Source: JAIVJM01 sp963816985
GTDB taxonomy: Bacteria; Acidobacteriota; Blastocatellia; Pyrinomonadales; Pyrinomonadaceae
Reading direction: 5' to 3'
NCBI GenBank assembly: GCA_963816985.1
Contig: CAWFMF010000004.1
Span: 2,666,001-2,730,000, forward strand
Length of the DNA stretch: 64,000 nt
Part shown: piece after piece, positions 26,547 to 35,509 of the stretch
How positions within the stretch are numbered: position 1 is the stretch's first letter
How the letters are laid out: the number at the start of each line of letters is the position of its first letter
Notes under the pieces: model-generated
What the model was told of the DNA's origin: nothing
Database searches by the model: none
The model's input: only the letters and a program-made list of their open reading frames with translations
Translations under genes and position numbers: made by a program

Positions 26547-27293
26547 ATGAAAAACTCGGCGGCAAAATTTGCGGTCACGTTGGTTTGTATCCTTCTGTGC
26601 GCGGGTTCGTCGGCGAACGCGCAAGACGTGTCAAAGTGTTTCCGCGCCGACTGGCTACAGGGAGAGCGCGTCGTCAACTTCAGGATTGACGGGAGCAAGG
26701 TGGCGGGAACCTTCGTGGTGGGGAGTGGCGGCGGCGGCGACGACATCCCCTCCGGCGCAACGTACGAATTTAGCGGGACGCTCAAAGGCGACACTTTGAC
26801 CGTCGCGTTTGCCGATAACAAGCTGCCCGACGTTGCGCCGTCCGAGATGAAGAGTTTGATTTGGACGCTCGTGAAGTCCGGCGGCACGGAGTCGCTGCGA
26901 ATCAAATTCTCCGGCAAAAACTATGACACGAACAAGTACGAAATCAGCTTCGCGGATTTTATGCCTTGCGGTGAAAGCTACGCGGCCCTTGCGAAGGGGG
27001 CGGAGAGAGTTCGATTCGCGCGGGGCAGGAATTCGGCGAGTTTTCCAGTAACGTTTAAATCAACGGGTGACAGAAAATCCTTTCTGCTGAACATGAAAGC
27101 GGGGCAGCGGATAGAAGTTGAAGCCGCCGGATGCACCATCACATTTTATTACCCGGACAAAAGAGAAGGCGAAGAACCGACGATTGACGCTTTCAGCCCC
27201 GACCCCTTGACGCAGAGCGGGGATTATCTTTTCGTCATCAGCCCCGCCCCCGCGCCGGGCAAGTATTCGGTGAAATTCAAAGTCACAAACTAG
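26547..27293 (+). CDS. Exported protein (unknown), paralogous in layout to its neighbour
   Basis: 248 residues with signal peptide (KFAVTLVCILLCAGSSANAQ). The N-terminal half is a beta domain (VVNFRIDGSKVAGTFVVGSG, EFSGTLKGDTLTVAFADN) of the form seen in small periplasmic binding folds; the C-terminal half (SFLLNMKAGQRIEVEAAG, SGDYLFVISPAPAPGKYSV) resembles the pre-peptidase-like beta domain of the preceding gene. Start is the ATG opening the signal peptide; the ORF could extend 69 bases upstream but without signal features. No enzyme motif seen. Confidence 0.72.
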   Translation: MKNSAAKFAVTLVCILLCAGSSANAQDVSKCFRADWLQGERVVNFRIDGSKVAGTFVVGSGGGGDDIPSGATYEFSGTLKGDTLTVAFADNKLPDVAPSEMKSLIWTLVKSGGTESLRIKFSGKNYDTNKYEISFADFMPCGESYAALAKGAERVRFARGRNSASFPVTFKSTGDRKSFLLNMKAGQRIEVEAAGCTITFYYPDKREGEEPTIDAFSPDPLTQSGDYLFVISPAPAPGKYSVKFKVTN

Positions 27294-27301
27294 CCCCCGA
27301 G

Positions 27302-28021
27302 ATGGCAAAAGTTAATAACGTCATTACCGAGATGAACATGACGCTGCCGATGAGGAAAATTCTTTTAGCGCTGTTGGTGTTGCTGTGTGTTTCGGCAACA
27401 GCCACGGCGCAGGAAGCTAACGACTATCCGGCCAATTGGTGCCGCAACGGGCTCTTCCCGTCCGACCGGGCGGGGTTCAGGCTGGCGAAGGTCGGCGGCA
27501 ACTGGACGGCCCGGGTTCACTTCTTTAGCGACGACGACGACTGCCCGCTCTACGAAACGAAGTGCGAGAGGAAGACTTACCTCGTCACCGGAGACCAAGT
27601 GCTGGTTTCGAGGACATACGGCCAATGGGTCTGCGGCTGGTACCAGCCGCGCAAGGGTAGCGAGACGGTCGGCTGGCTGCTGGCCGATAAACTGTTGGTG
27701 TCCGAGCCGCCAGCCCGCCCCGCCCTTGCAAACTGGATAGGCTTATGGAAGTACGCCGGAAAATCATTGGACATCCGGCGCGACGGCAAGTCCGGTCTTC
27801 TCAAAGTCAAAGGCTACGCCCTCTGGGAAGGCGTCGGCGCTAACGTCCGTGTAGGCGGCGTCGAAGCCGTGGCGCAGCCTCAAGGCGATGAACTCGTCCT
27901 CGTCGAAGAAGAATGCCGGGTGTCGCTCAAATTAGTCGGCGACTACCTCGTAGCCAGTGACAACTCCGAGTGCGGCGGCGTGAACGTGCGGCTCAACGGG
28001 GTCTTCCGGAAGGGCCCATGA
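27302..28021 (+). CDS. Exported protein with SH3-like segment (unknown)
   Basis: Up to 239 residues; the signal peptide begins at the ATG at 27350 (RKILLALLVLLCVSATATAQ), which may be the real start, with 27302 as the longest alternative. A Cys/Trp-rich domain (YPANWCRNGLF, YGQWVCGWYQPRKG) ends in SETVGWLLADKLL, typical of bacterial SH3 domains, then a beta domain (ANWIGLWKYAGKSLDIRRDG) with ECRVSL. Likely periplasmic. Its stop overlaps the next gene's start (ATGA). Confidence 0.7.
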   Translation: MAKVNNVITEMNMTLPMRKILLALLVLLCVSATATAQEANDYPANWCRNGLFPSDRAGFRLAKVGGNWTARVHFFSDDDDCPLYETKCERKTYLVTGDQVLVSRTYGQWVCGWYQPRKGSETVGWLLADKLLVSEPPARPALANWIGLWKYAGKSLDIRRDGKSGLLKVKGYALWEGVGANVRVGGVEAVAQPQGDELVLVEEECRVSLKLVGDYLVASDNSECGGVNVRLNGVFRKGP

Positions 28022-28608
28022 GACAACCCCGCAGCTCGCGCGACCGACGGGTGAAACCGGGAATGAAGACGCTTCTAATTGTCACCTGCTCATGCCTGTT
28101 CTTTGCGGCTTGCGTTGGCTCCACTTCGGGTCAGGCGACGGACGAGTTACACGTCAGCGTCCGGCTGACGACGGGCGAGCGCAGCAAAGACAGCGGCTCT
28201 CAAACGACGACGATTACCGTCGAGCGGGACGCAATTGTGTGGGGGCAGACTTTCGGCGGGAGCAGCGGCAGGCGTCCGACATCTCCGCGCAAGACGTATC
28301 AACTGTCGCCCTCAGACAAATTGGCTCTACTCAAGTTGATTGAATCAAACAACCTGCTGGTGACGGATTCAATCCGACTCCCGCAACCTTCTTCAAACTA
28401 CAGATACTTTGAGATTTCGGTCGGCTTAACTCTGGGTGTGAAGAAGGGGGCCATTGACATCAGCGGGCCGAGAACCGCCGTGGAAGTCAGAGAGGAACAG
28501 CTCTATCGAAGCACGCTGACTTTGGTCGAAGGGCTTTATCGAATCATCAACAGTCAGGACAAGAGCATTCGTCTTGAAGAGCTAATTCTTGAACCGATAA
28601 GACGGTGA
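28018..28608 (+). CDS. Putative lipoprotein (unknown)
   Basis: 196 residues from the ATG overlapping the previous stop codon. An internal ATG at 28063 opens a lipoprotein signal (KTLLIVTCSCLFFAAC, lipobox FAAC) and is probably the real start, giving 181 residues. Mature part is mixed alpha/beta (YQLSPSDKLALLKLIESNNL, YFEISVGLTLGVKKGAIDIS). Translationally coupled to the upstream gene. Family not recognised. Confidence 0.68.
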   Translation: MRQPRSSRDRRVKPGMKTLLIVTCSCLFFAACVGSTSGQATDELHVSVRLTTGERSKDSGSQTTTITVERDAIVWGQTFGGSSGRRPTSPRKTYQLSPSDKLALLKLIESNNLLVTDSIRLPQPSSNYRYFEISVGLTLGVKKGAIDISGPRTAVEVREEQLYRSTLTLVEGLYRIINSQDKSIRLEELILEPIRR

Positions 28609-28624
28609 CGGACGAAACACAAAA

Positions 28625-29605
28625 ATGGACAATCGGATTGCCGGGATATGCCGGGGGCGGAAGAGCGTCGGCATCCTGAACGGACTCTTTTCATGGCTGC
28701 CGTGTTTGTTGGTGCCGACACTCCTCCTCGTCTTATCTAACGGCACGTCCGCCCAGACGAGTGACGGGCCTGTAGCCCTGCCCAAATCCGCAAGCCTGCC
28801 GCGTCCTTTCGAGCAGTTTTCCGCAAGCGACGTTCTCAAGCCGATTTTCGCCGGCTACGACCCGGCCACCGGAAGGGTGTCCGGCATCCTCAACACGGAG
28901 AGAAAGCCCGCGTTCGTCGTGATAGAAGAAGCTGGCCTCTGGAAGGTTCAAGGTCAGGAGCATCTCGTCGTGTTAGTAGGCATTAATTCGGAGGACGACG
29001 CCTCCGCCGGCCTGTGCGGTAGTTGCATAGGGAACAGCTTTCTGGCGGTGTTAAGGAAGAACGGGGCCGCGTTATCGCTCGTGGCGAAACAGTTGACTCT
29101 GCCTTCCCCGGGGTCGCCCGTCGAATACGAATCTCTCAATCAGGACGAAGTCATCAGCATTTCGGGGCACGACAACGTCTCTCTCGACCTCGCGCCCTAC
29201 AAACTTAACAGCCGGGAGACGTTGATTGGCTTCAGGCAGGAGCACATCTGGCTCCCGACTTCCGACTGGTGGACGAGACTGACGCTCTACCGCATCGAGG
29301 GCGAACGGTTGAGCGAGGTCTTCAGTGAAGTGGTGGTGGAGAGGGTGTACCCGGCTGCTTCCGACCACAGCCGTAGAATAATCGCCAAAACCGTCTCCAC
29401 CATATCGCTCGCACCCCCGGCCCGTCCGGCGGGCGTGGGCTTCAACGAGATGGTCGTCAAGAAGACCACCGTCGAATGCTTCGACGAAAATAACGACGAG
29501 GACTGCGACTCGAAGCACGAAGACATCAGGCCGTTGAAAACCCGGACGGAGACGTGGCGATTCGACGGACGGCGGTACGTCCGCGCGCCGCCCACCAAGC
29601 GTTGA
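28625..29605 (+). CDS. Exported protein (unknown)
   Basis: 326 residues. Hydrophobic N-terminal segment (FSWLPCLLVPTLLLVLSNG, then TSAQ) preceded by ~20 basic residues that may indicate a downstream start. The mature protein has a C-x2-C (LCGSCIGN) and a second Cys pair in ECFDENNDEDCDSK, an acidic Asn/Asp loop that could bind calcium. Starts 16 bases after the preceding gene. Family not recognised. Confidence 0.68.
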   Translation: MDNRIAGICRGRKSVGILNGLFSWLPCLLVPTLLLVLSNGTSAQTSDGPVALPKSASLPRPFEQFSASDVLKPIFAGYDPATGRVSGILNTERKPAFVVIEEAGLWKVQGQEHLVVLVGINSEDDASAGLCGSCIGNSFLAVLRKNGAALSLVAKQLTLPSPGSPVEYESLNQDEVISISGHDNVSLDLAPYKLNSRETLIGFRQEHIWLPTSDWWTRLTLYRIEGERLSEVFSEVVVERVYPAASDHSRRIIAKTVSTISLAPPARPAGVGFNEMVVKKTTVECFDENNDEDCDSKHEDIRPLKTRTETWRFDGRRYVRAPPTKR

Positions 29606-29696
29606 CGAATGCGCGCGGGCCGGAGCCGTCCGGCTTCGGGAAACATTGGGTTCGCATCGGCGGCCACCGCCAACGGAGAGAGGTCAAAGAGGACTG

Positions 29697-30257
29697 ATGA
29701 AAAAAGCCTTGATAGTATTTGTCGTGTTGCTTTTCGCTTTATCTGGCCGGGCGGATGTCTTGGGCCCGGCGTCCGCACATAGTCCTCAGGAGAAAGACTC
29801 GATCTCTTCCATACGCGAGTTGTACGCGGCCATCAATAAGAATCAGGCTAAGTTCAAAGCGGTGAAAAAAGAGTTGTCGGGCTTCTCGACCGAAGGCGGC
29901 GAACTGACCGCTTACTTCGACGGGCCGAAGATAGTGAAAATAGCGGTCACCAATTACGGGGAAACGAACAGCTTTTTTGAAGAATTTTATTACTCGAACG
30001 AGAAGCTGATTTTCGTGTACCGCAAACAAGAGATATACGACGAGCCCATGTCCAAGGTGGTTAAGACGGAAGAGCACCGCTTCTACTTCAGCGACGGCAA
30101 GTTAATCAGGTGGATTAATGAAAACGGGAAACAGGTCGGGGCGGGCAACAGTCAATACCCCGAGAGGCGAATTCATTACCTTGGCGTCTCGAAGCTATTC
30201 ACCGAAGGGGCACGCTCTCAGGAGCCCGTGATCGAAGCGCCCGAGCGCAACCCGTGA
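29697..30257 (+). CDS. Exported protein (unknown)
   Basis: 186 residues, start at the ATG after AAGAGGAC; signal peptide KKALIVFVVLLFALSGRAD. Mature region is alpha/beta (LYAAINKNQAKFKAVKKELS, ELTAYFDGPKIVKIAVTNYG, FYYSNEKLIFVYRKQEIYDE), a layout shared with small periplasmic proteins annotated only as hypothetical. Last of the run of exported genes; a gap of 91 bases precedes it. Confidence 0.7.
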   Translation: MKKALIVFVVLLFALSGRADVLGPASAHSPQEKDSISSIRELYAAINKNQAKFKAVKKELSGFSTEGGELTAYFDGPKIVKIAVTNYGETNSFFEEFYYSNEKLIFVYRKQEIYDEPMSKVVKTEEHRFYFSDGKLIRWINENGKQVGAGNSQYPERRIHYLGVSKLFTEGARSQEPVIEAPERNP

Positions 30258-30290
30258 CTTTATGTGGTGTGTCCAAAGATGTGTCCAAAC

Positions 30291-30318
30291 GAAAACGGCT
30301 ACCCTTTCGGGTAACCGT
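30291..30318 (-). terminator. Intrinsic terminator of the tRNA-Ala transcript
   Basis: On the minus strand ACGGTTACCC-GAAA-GGGTAGCCGT followed by TTTTC: a 10-base stem (one G-U) with a GAAA tetraloop, 17 bases after the tRNA 3' end. Confidence 0.88.
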
Positions 30319-30334
30319 CAGCCGTTCAATCTTT

Positions 30335-30411
<77 letters not shown>

Positions 30412-30454
30412 ACGCAAGGATGAGATGATAGGAAGTGAGTGGGGAAGTGTCAAG

Positions 30455-31687
30455 TCAGGCGTCGGCTTCGAGGGCGAGGGTGCGGGCGGCGTGTTCGAGT
30501 GCGGCGGCGAGGCGTTCGGGGTGGCGACCACCGCCCTGCGCCATGTCGGGCCGACCTCCGCCGCGCCCTTCGAGCGCGTGGCAGGCTTCGCGCATGAGGG
30601 CGTTCATGTCGCCCGGCGCGTCCACGGAGCGCGCGAAGACGAGGCGGGCGTCCGCGCCGTCCTGCGAGCCGAGGAGCGCGACCGTGCCCGCGTGCCCGGC
30701 GAGCGCCGACGCCAGACGCTTCAAACCCTCCGCGTCGCGGGACTCTAAGACGCGCACGACGAGCCGCACGCCGCCCGCCGAAATCACGGAAACTTCTTCG
30801 AGCAGCTCACGCGCTTCGGCGCGCGCCGCCACTTCGCCGAGGGCCCGCGCTCGGCGCTGCAACTGCTTGTTCTCTTCGAGCAGGCGGGCGACCGCTTCCG
30901 GGGCCTCGTCGCGCGCGCCGCTGAACAGCGAGGCGACGGCGCGGGCGGTGTGGTTCGCGCGGCGGTAGTCTGCGAGGGCACGCGCTCCGGCGACGAAGGT
31001 CAGGCGCGTGAGCCCCTTCGCGCGCTCCCAGGAGCGGACGGCGACGAGGCCGACTTCGCCCGTGCGCCGCGCGTGCGTGCCGCCGCAGGGGCTGAGGTCG
31101 AAGCCCTCGATTTCGATGATGCGCAGCTCGCCCTCGCGCGCGGAGTCGCGGCGCAGAGGCATCCGCGCGGCCTCTTCCGCCGTGACGTTAAGCACACGGA
31201 TGCTGCGGTCGTCCCAGATGATTTCGTCGGCGCGGTTGACGGCCTGCTCGATGCGCTCGTCGGAAGGGTCTGAGAGGTCGAGGTCAATCTCCGACGACTC
31301 GGTCAACATGCGGAAGCTGCGGGTCTGCGCGCCGAAGAGTTCGACGAACGCTTGCGAGAGGATGTGCTGGCCGGTGTGCTGCTGCATGTGGTCGCGGCGG
31401 CGCGGCCAGTCTATCTGACCACGGACGTGCGCGCCGACTCCGGGCATCCGTTCGCCTTCGAGGAAGTGGAGCACGCCGCGCCCTTCTTCGTCCACGCACT
31501 CGACGACGCGCGCGCCGTCGAGCGTGCCCGTGTCGGTCGGCTGCCCGCCGCCCGTCGGGTAGAAGGCCGTGCGGTCGAGCGTGACGGCGACGCGGCCCGC
31601 GCCGTCGGCCTCGGAGACGGAAGTGACGCGGGCGTCGAACTCCGTCAGGTGCGAGTCTCGGTAGTAGAGTCGTTCGGTGGCTTCCAT
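30455..31687 (-). CDS. Alanyl-tRNA editing protein (AlaX-type with DHHA1 domain)
   Basis: 410 residues. Hydrolyses mischarged Ser- or Gly-tRNA(Ala). Motifs: N-terminal second-additional domain FYPTGGGQPTDTG, the zinc-binding HTGQHILSQAF (HxxxH) with CGGTHARRTGEVG (CxxxH), and a C-terminal DHHA1 domain with GGGRPDMAQGGG. No aminoacylation catalytic domain is present, so it is a stand-alone editing factor, not AlaRS. Start is the ATG giving MEATERLYYRDSHLTEFDA; 17 codons of upstream extension lack a ribosome site. tRNA-Ala(CGC) follows immediately and is probably in the same transcript. Confidence 0.92.
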   Translation of the reverse strand: MEATERLYYRDSHLTEFDARVTSVSEADGAGRVAVTLDRTAFYPTGGGQPTDTGTLDGARVVECVDEEGRGVLHFLEGERMPGVGAHVRGQIDWPRRRDHMQQHTGQHILSQAFVELFGAQTRSFRMLTESSEIDLDLSDPSDERIEQAVNRADEIIWDDRSIRVLNVTAEEAARMPLRRDSAREGELRIIEIEGFDLSPCGGTHARRTGEVGLVAVRSWERAKGLTRLTFVAGARALADYRRANHTARAVASLFSGARDEAPEAVARLLEENKQLQRRARALGEVAARAEARELLEEVSVISAGGVRLVVRVLESRDAEGLKRLASALAGHAGTVALLGSQDGADARLVFARSVDAPGDMNALMREACHALEGRGGGRPDMAQGGGRHPERLAAALEHAARTLALEADA

Positions 31688-31865
31688 GTCGAAGTTAGAA
31701 TGTTGAAAGGCGGACGTGAATAGGTTGCGTTCGGGCACAAGCTAACGGAGGCGTGCGCGCGCCGTCAAGCCGAGGGTTCGGTGGGCGCTGTCGGCGTGCG
31801 CGGAGAAAGGCGCGGCTGTTATCATCCGTCACTGTTCTCAACTTTCAATCCCGGAGTCCGAACGC

Positions 31866-33773
31866 ATGCCGTCTGAAGTCCGTCGTCTTTTCCCGCTCGC
31901 GCTCTTCCTGCTCGCGCTCTGCTTCGCGCCGGTGTGCGTCGCGCAAGGTGCTGCCGCCGCCGCGCCGTACCGCATCTCTTACACGCTCTCGATGTCGCGC
32001 CCCGAATCGCATCTCTTCGAGGTGCGGATTGATGTCGAAGCGGCGGCGGGCGGCCACGTTGATTTCCAGATGCCGCGCTGGTCGCCGGGCCGCTACGCCG
32101 TCTTCGACTTCGCGAAGAACGTGCAGGAAGCGAGGGCCGAGACGAGATGCGCGCCCGACGAGAAGTGCAAGCCGGTGAGCCTCGCGGTGACGCGCGTGGA
32201 CACGCAGACGTGGCGCGTCGTGGCCCCTTCGAAGTACTTGAGCTTCAGCTACAAGGTCTTCGGCGACGACCTCTCCGGCACGTTCTCGCAGCTTGACCGG
32301 CGGCACGCCAACTACAACGGCCACTCGGTCTTCATGTACGTCGTCGGCCACAAGCCCGACCCCGTCGCGCTCAAGATAGTCCCGCCCGCCGGTTGGAAGG
32401 CCGTCAACGGCTACACGCGGCGCGAGGGGCAGCTCGACTGGGAGTTCCCGAACTACGACGTGATGGCCGACGCGCCGACCGAGGTCGCGCCCGACTTCAA
32501 CGTCCACACCTTCGAGCACGAGGGGAAGACTTACCGCGTCGTCGTCCACTCGTTCGGCGAAGAGGGCGGGCGGCGCGAGGCTTTAGTGAAAGACGTGGAG
32601 CGCGTCGTGCGCGCCGAGACGGCCATGATGGGGACGCCGGAGTTCGAGGGCTACACCTTCCTCTTCCACTTCGACCCGACGACGACGCGCGGCGACGGCA
32701 TGGAGCACCTCACCTCGACGCAGATTATCGAAACCGGCCCGCTCGCCAATAAGGGTGTCTACGACGGCGCGGTCGGAACCGCCGCGCACGAGTTCTTCCA
32801 CGTCTGGAACGTCAAGCGTCTGAGGCCCGCCGGGCTCGGCCCGTGGGACTTCACGCGGCCCGTCGAGACACGCGGCCTCTGGATCGCCGAGGGCTTCACT
32901 AACTACTACGGCGCGCTCTTCCTCCGCCGCGCAGGAATCGTCAACGACGAGCAGCTCTTTAACGACTACGCCGGAACCATCAGCGGCATCGAGAACTGGC
33001 CGGGCAGCCGCTTGATGAGCGCCGAAGAGTCTTCCTTGCTCGCCCCGTTCCTCGACCGGGGTTCGAGCGACCAGCGCACCAACCTCGGCAACACGGCGGT
33101 CAGCTACTACCCGAAGGGCGAAACGCTCGGCCTCGTCCTCGACCTCCTGATTCGCGGTCGCTCGCGCGGTCGCGCCTCGCTCGACGACGTGATGCGGCGC
33201 GCGTATGAAGAGTTCTATGTGAAGAGCGCGAAGGACAGTTACTACCTGCGCGGGCGCGGCTACACCAACGAGGAGTTCGCGCGCCTCGCCTCGGAGGTGG
33301 CCGGGTTCGACCTCTCTGACTTCTTCGCGCGCCACGTCCGTGGCGTCGAGCCGCCGCCCTACGCCGAGGCGCTCGCCTTCGTCGGCTTGCGCTTCACGCG
33401 CGTCGCCGAGCAGAAGTCCTTCGACGCCGGCATCGGCCTCGACTTCCGCGACCCGCAGCCGCGCGTCGCCGTCATCCGCACCGGCTCGCCCGCCGAGGCC
33501 GCGGGCGTCAAGCAGGGCGACGTGCTGCTCACCATCGGCAAGACGCAAATCACTCACGACAACTGGCTCGACGCCCTCAACGCCTTCAAACCCGGCGAGC
33601 GCGTGCCCGTCACCCTCCGCCGCGCGCGCGCGACCGTCGTCAACGTGGAACTCACACTGCCGACCGCGCCCGAACGCTACTCCTTCCGCATCGAGAAAGA
33701 CGACAAGGCCACGCCCGAAGCCCGCGCCCTCCGCGAAGCGTGGCTCACAGGCAAGGCAGAAGCCCGACCGTAA
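31866..33773 (+). CDS. M61 family metallopeptidase with C-terminal PDZ
   Basis: 635 residues, secreted (SEVRRLFPLALFLLALCFAP, CVAQ). Glycyl-aminopeptidase family M61: N-terminal beta sandwich (FQMPRWSPGRYAVFDFAKNV), zinc motif HEFFHVWNVKRLRP near residue 308 with downstream GLWIAEGFTNYYG supplying the glutamate ligand, then a helical domain and a PDZ domain (VIRTGSPAEAAGVKQGDVLL). Acts outside the cytoplasm on small peptides. Hairpin H5 follows directly. Confidence 0.95.
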   Translation: MPSEVRRLFPLALFLLALCFAPVCVAQGAAAAAPYRISYTLSMSRPESHLFEVRIDVEAAAGGHVDFQMPRWSPGRYAVFDFAKNVQEARAETRCAPDEKCKPVSLAVTRVDTQTWRVVAPSKYLSFSYKVFGDDLSGTFSQLDRRHANYNGHSVFMYVVGHKPDPVALKIVPPAGWKAVNGYTRREGQLDWEFPNYDVMADAPTEVAPDFNVHTFEHEGKTYRVVVHSFGEEGGRREALVKDVERVVRAETAMMGTPEFEGYTFLFHFDPTTTRGDGMEHLTSTQIIETGPLANKGVYDGAVGTAAHEFFHVWNVKRLRPAGLGPWDFTRPVETRGLWIAEGFTNYYGALFLRRAGIVNDEQLFNDYAGTISGIENWPGSRLMSAEESSLLAPFLDRGSSDQRTNLGNTAVSYYPKGETLGLVLDLLIRGRSRGRASLDDVMRRAYEEFYVKSAKDSYYLRGRGYTNEEFARLASEVAGFDLSDFFARHVRGVEPPPYAEALAFVGLRFTRVAEQKSFDAGIGLDFRDPQPRVAVIRTGSPAEAAGVKQGDVLLTIGKTQITHDNWLDALNAFKPGERVPVTLRRARATVVNVELTLPTAPERYSFRIEKDDKATPEARALREAWLTGKAEARP

Positions 33774-33780
33774 AGGAAAC

Positions 33781-33865
33781 GCAGAAGTCAGAACGCTGAA
33801 CGCAGAACTGAAAACAACTGCCTTCCGTCTTTCAGTTCAGCGTTCAGCGTTCTGACTTCTGACTT
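33781..33865. repeat. Heptamer-repeat hairpin H5 (CAGAACG/CTGAACG type)
   Basis: GTCAGAACGCTGAACGCAGA and the rest of the left arm are repeated inverted from 33829. Starts 8 bases after the M61 stop codon. Very similar to H6 (34239), H15 (63871) and the core of H13 (54313). Confidence 0.85.
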
Positions 33866-33982
33866 GAGTGCGCCTTCCTTCACGGTCGGGCTCCCGCACG
33901 TGTCGCCGCGCGTGTGGAACCTTGCGCTCCGTGCGGTGTCTAACCTTGCGTTCGGCACCGGGAGAGAGGCGAGGTTTAATTA

Positions 33983-34237
33983 ATGGATGGAACGGTTCGG
34001 AAACTCTTCGGCGCGGCGGTGCTGCTCGCGCTCTTCTCGGCGGGGAGCTGGTACGCGGGCAGTCAGACGGCGACCGGCGCGGCCCCGCCGTCACCCCAGA
34101 ACGCCCTCAGCCGACAGTTCGCCGCCGACCCCGGCGACGGCTGGATGCTCTTCGGCGGCTTCCTCTTAATCGTCGCTGTCGCCGTCGCCTGCGCGGGCGC
34201 GATGCTCTGGGCGCAGGAGGCGAGGGACGAACACTAA
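33983..34237 (+). CDS. Small two-span membrane protein (unknown)
   Basis: 84 residues: N-terminal hydrophobic helix (FGAAVLLALFSAGSWYAG), a Pro/Ser/Gln loop and a second helix (MLFGGFLLIVAVAVACAGAM) ending with charged residues. Flanked on both sides by near-identical hairpins H5 and H6. The reading frame has normal codon use and a plausible start, but no family is recognised. Confidence 0.6.
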   Translation: MDGTVRKLFGAAVLLALFSAGSWYAGSQTATGAAPPSPQNALSRQFAADPGDGWMLFGGFLLIVAVAVACAGAMLWAQEARDEH

Positions 34238-34238
34238 A

Positions 34239-34323
34239 CGCAGAAGTCAGAACGCAGAACGCTGAACTGAAAAGCGGAAGCCCCGTCTTTCAGTTCAGCG
34301 TTCTGCGTTCTGACTTCTGACTT
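34239..34323. repeat. Heptamer-repeat hairpin H6 (CAGAACG/CTGAACG type)
   Basis: Begins one base after the stop codon of the small membrane protein and ends at the stop codon of the convergent lipid kinase gene, so a single hairpin fills the whole gap. Arms as in H5 with the 7-mers in slightly different order. Confidence 0.85.
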
Positions 34324-35225
34324 TAAGGCACGATGACTTCGAGGCTTTCGGGGGCGATCTCGAAGGTCATCGGCAACTCGCCGATGATTTCGCCGTCGGC
34401 CTGCACGAGCGCCTCGCCGGTCGCGCGGACGCGGCGCGCGTTGACGAAGCAGATGCCGCGCGCGCCCTCGACCGGAGCGCCGCCGCGCATCGCACGACCG
34501 AGCAGTGAGAGGTAGCGGAGTCGGCTGCGCGTGTTGATGACGCAGACCTCGAACTCCTCCGCGTCGAGCCGCGCGCGCGGCGTGATGGCGAGCCCGCCGC
34601 CGTACCAGGGCGCTTTGCCGATGGCCGCGTAAGTGGCGGGCAGAGTCTCGCCGTCAATCTCGACGTGGAAGACGCGCGGCGTCCAGTGTGCGAGGTGTCC
34701 GAGCCCCGCGTACCAGAAAGCCGCCTCGCCCACGCGCCGCTTCAAGGCGGGCCGCACGTGCTGCACCACCGAGGCGTCCAGGCCCACACCCGCCATCATG
34801 AAGAAGTAACGCCGCTCGCCCGTCCGCTCGTTCGTCGCGAGCCCCAGAGAGATGCGCCGCCCGCGCCCGCGCGCGAAGGCGTCCGCCGCCGCCTCGGCCT
34901 TGAAGGGGAGTTCGAGCTGCCGCGCCAAAACGTTCGCCGTCCCGGCGGGCCACACGGCGAGCCGCGCGCCCGTCCCCGCCAAGCCCTGTATAACCTCGTG
35001 CACCGTCCCGTCTCCGCCGCGCGCGATGACCTCGCGCACGCCCCTCGCGGCGGCAGCGGACGCCAGACGCGCCGCATCGTTCGGCCCCCTCGTCGGCTCG
35101 ACTTCGACCAAGACGCCGAGCCCCCGCAGACGTTCGCAAAAAAACTCGACCTCCCGCGCGCGCGCCGCCGCCCCGCCGCGACCGGCGTTCGGGTTCACGA
35201 TTAAGACCGCCCTTCGCTCACTCAT
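34323..35225 (-). CDS. Diacylglycerol/lipid kinase family protein
   Basis: 300 residues of the DAGK catalytic family (YegS/BmrU/DagK group). Seen: VLIVNPNAGRGG at the N-terminus, ARGGDGTVHEVIQGLAGTG (GGDGT nucleotide site), VWPAGTANVLARQL, then FFMMAGVGLDASVV and the C-terminal AITPRARLDAEEFEV. Phosphorylates a membrane lipid such as diacylglycerol or a sphingoid base; the exact lipid cannot be read from sequence. Confidence 0.93.
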   Translation of the reverse strand: MSERRAVLIVNPNAGRGGAAARAREVEFFCERLRGLGVLVEVEPTRGPNDAARLASAAAARGVREVIARGGDGTVHEVIQGLAGTGARLAVWPAGTANVLARQLELPFKAEAAADAFARGRGRRISLGLATNERTGERRYFFMMAGVGLDASVVQHVRPALKRRVGEAAFWYAGLGHLAHWTPRVFHVEIDGETLPATYAAIGKAPWYGGGLAITPRARLDAEEFEVCVINTRSRLRYLSLLGRAMRGGAPVEGARGICFVNARRVRATGEALVQADGEIIGELPMTFEIAPESLEVIVP

Positions 35226-35369
35226 CGGGACACTTTATGGCAACTCAAGTGCCGCCGCCAATCCGAATTAAAATCCCTCCATCAACAAGGAGCAGGGAAG
35301 ACGAACGGATTCGCCGCCGCCTCCTTCGTCGGACACGTGTCGGGCGTTCGTTGTGAGAGCGGGTTCCGG

Positions 35370-35450
35370 AAAACAGTACCGCGAGCGGTAGCGAGCGGGT
35401 TGACTTTGACGACACCCGACCCGCTCGCTACCGCTCGCGGTACTGTTTTT
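35370..35450. repeat. Dispersed palindrome, copy 2
   Basis: Same arms as 10248-10327 (AAACAGTACCGCGAGCGG ... GCGGTACTGTTTT) with a different ~12-base centre. Sits upstream of the lipid kinase start and downstream of guaB, between co-directional genes; the T-run could terminate transcription in either direction. Remainder of the 35226-35509 gap shows nothing else. Confidence 0.8.
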
Positions 35451-35509
35451 CGCTCACCGGCGGTCAGAGGCCGCTTCTGAACAGCACTCAATACCTTTCG
35501 CCGGGCGCT

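Noticed and set aside
30270..30295. Repeated TGTGTCCAAA beside the tRNA as a possible attachment site
   Set aside because: No integrase or phage genes nearby and no second copy of the tRNA end; probably not an att site.
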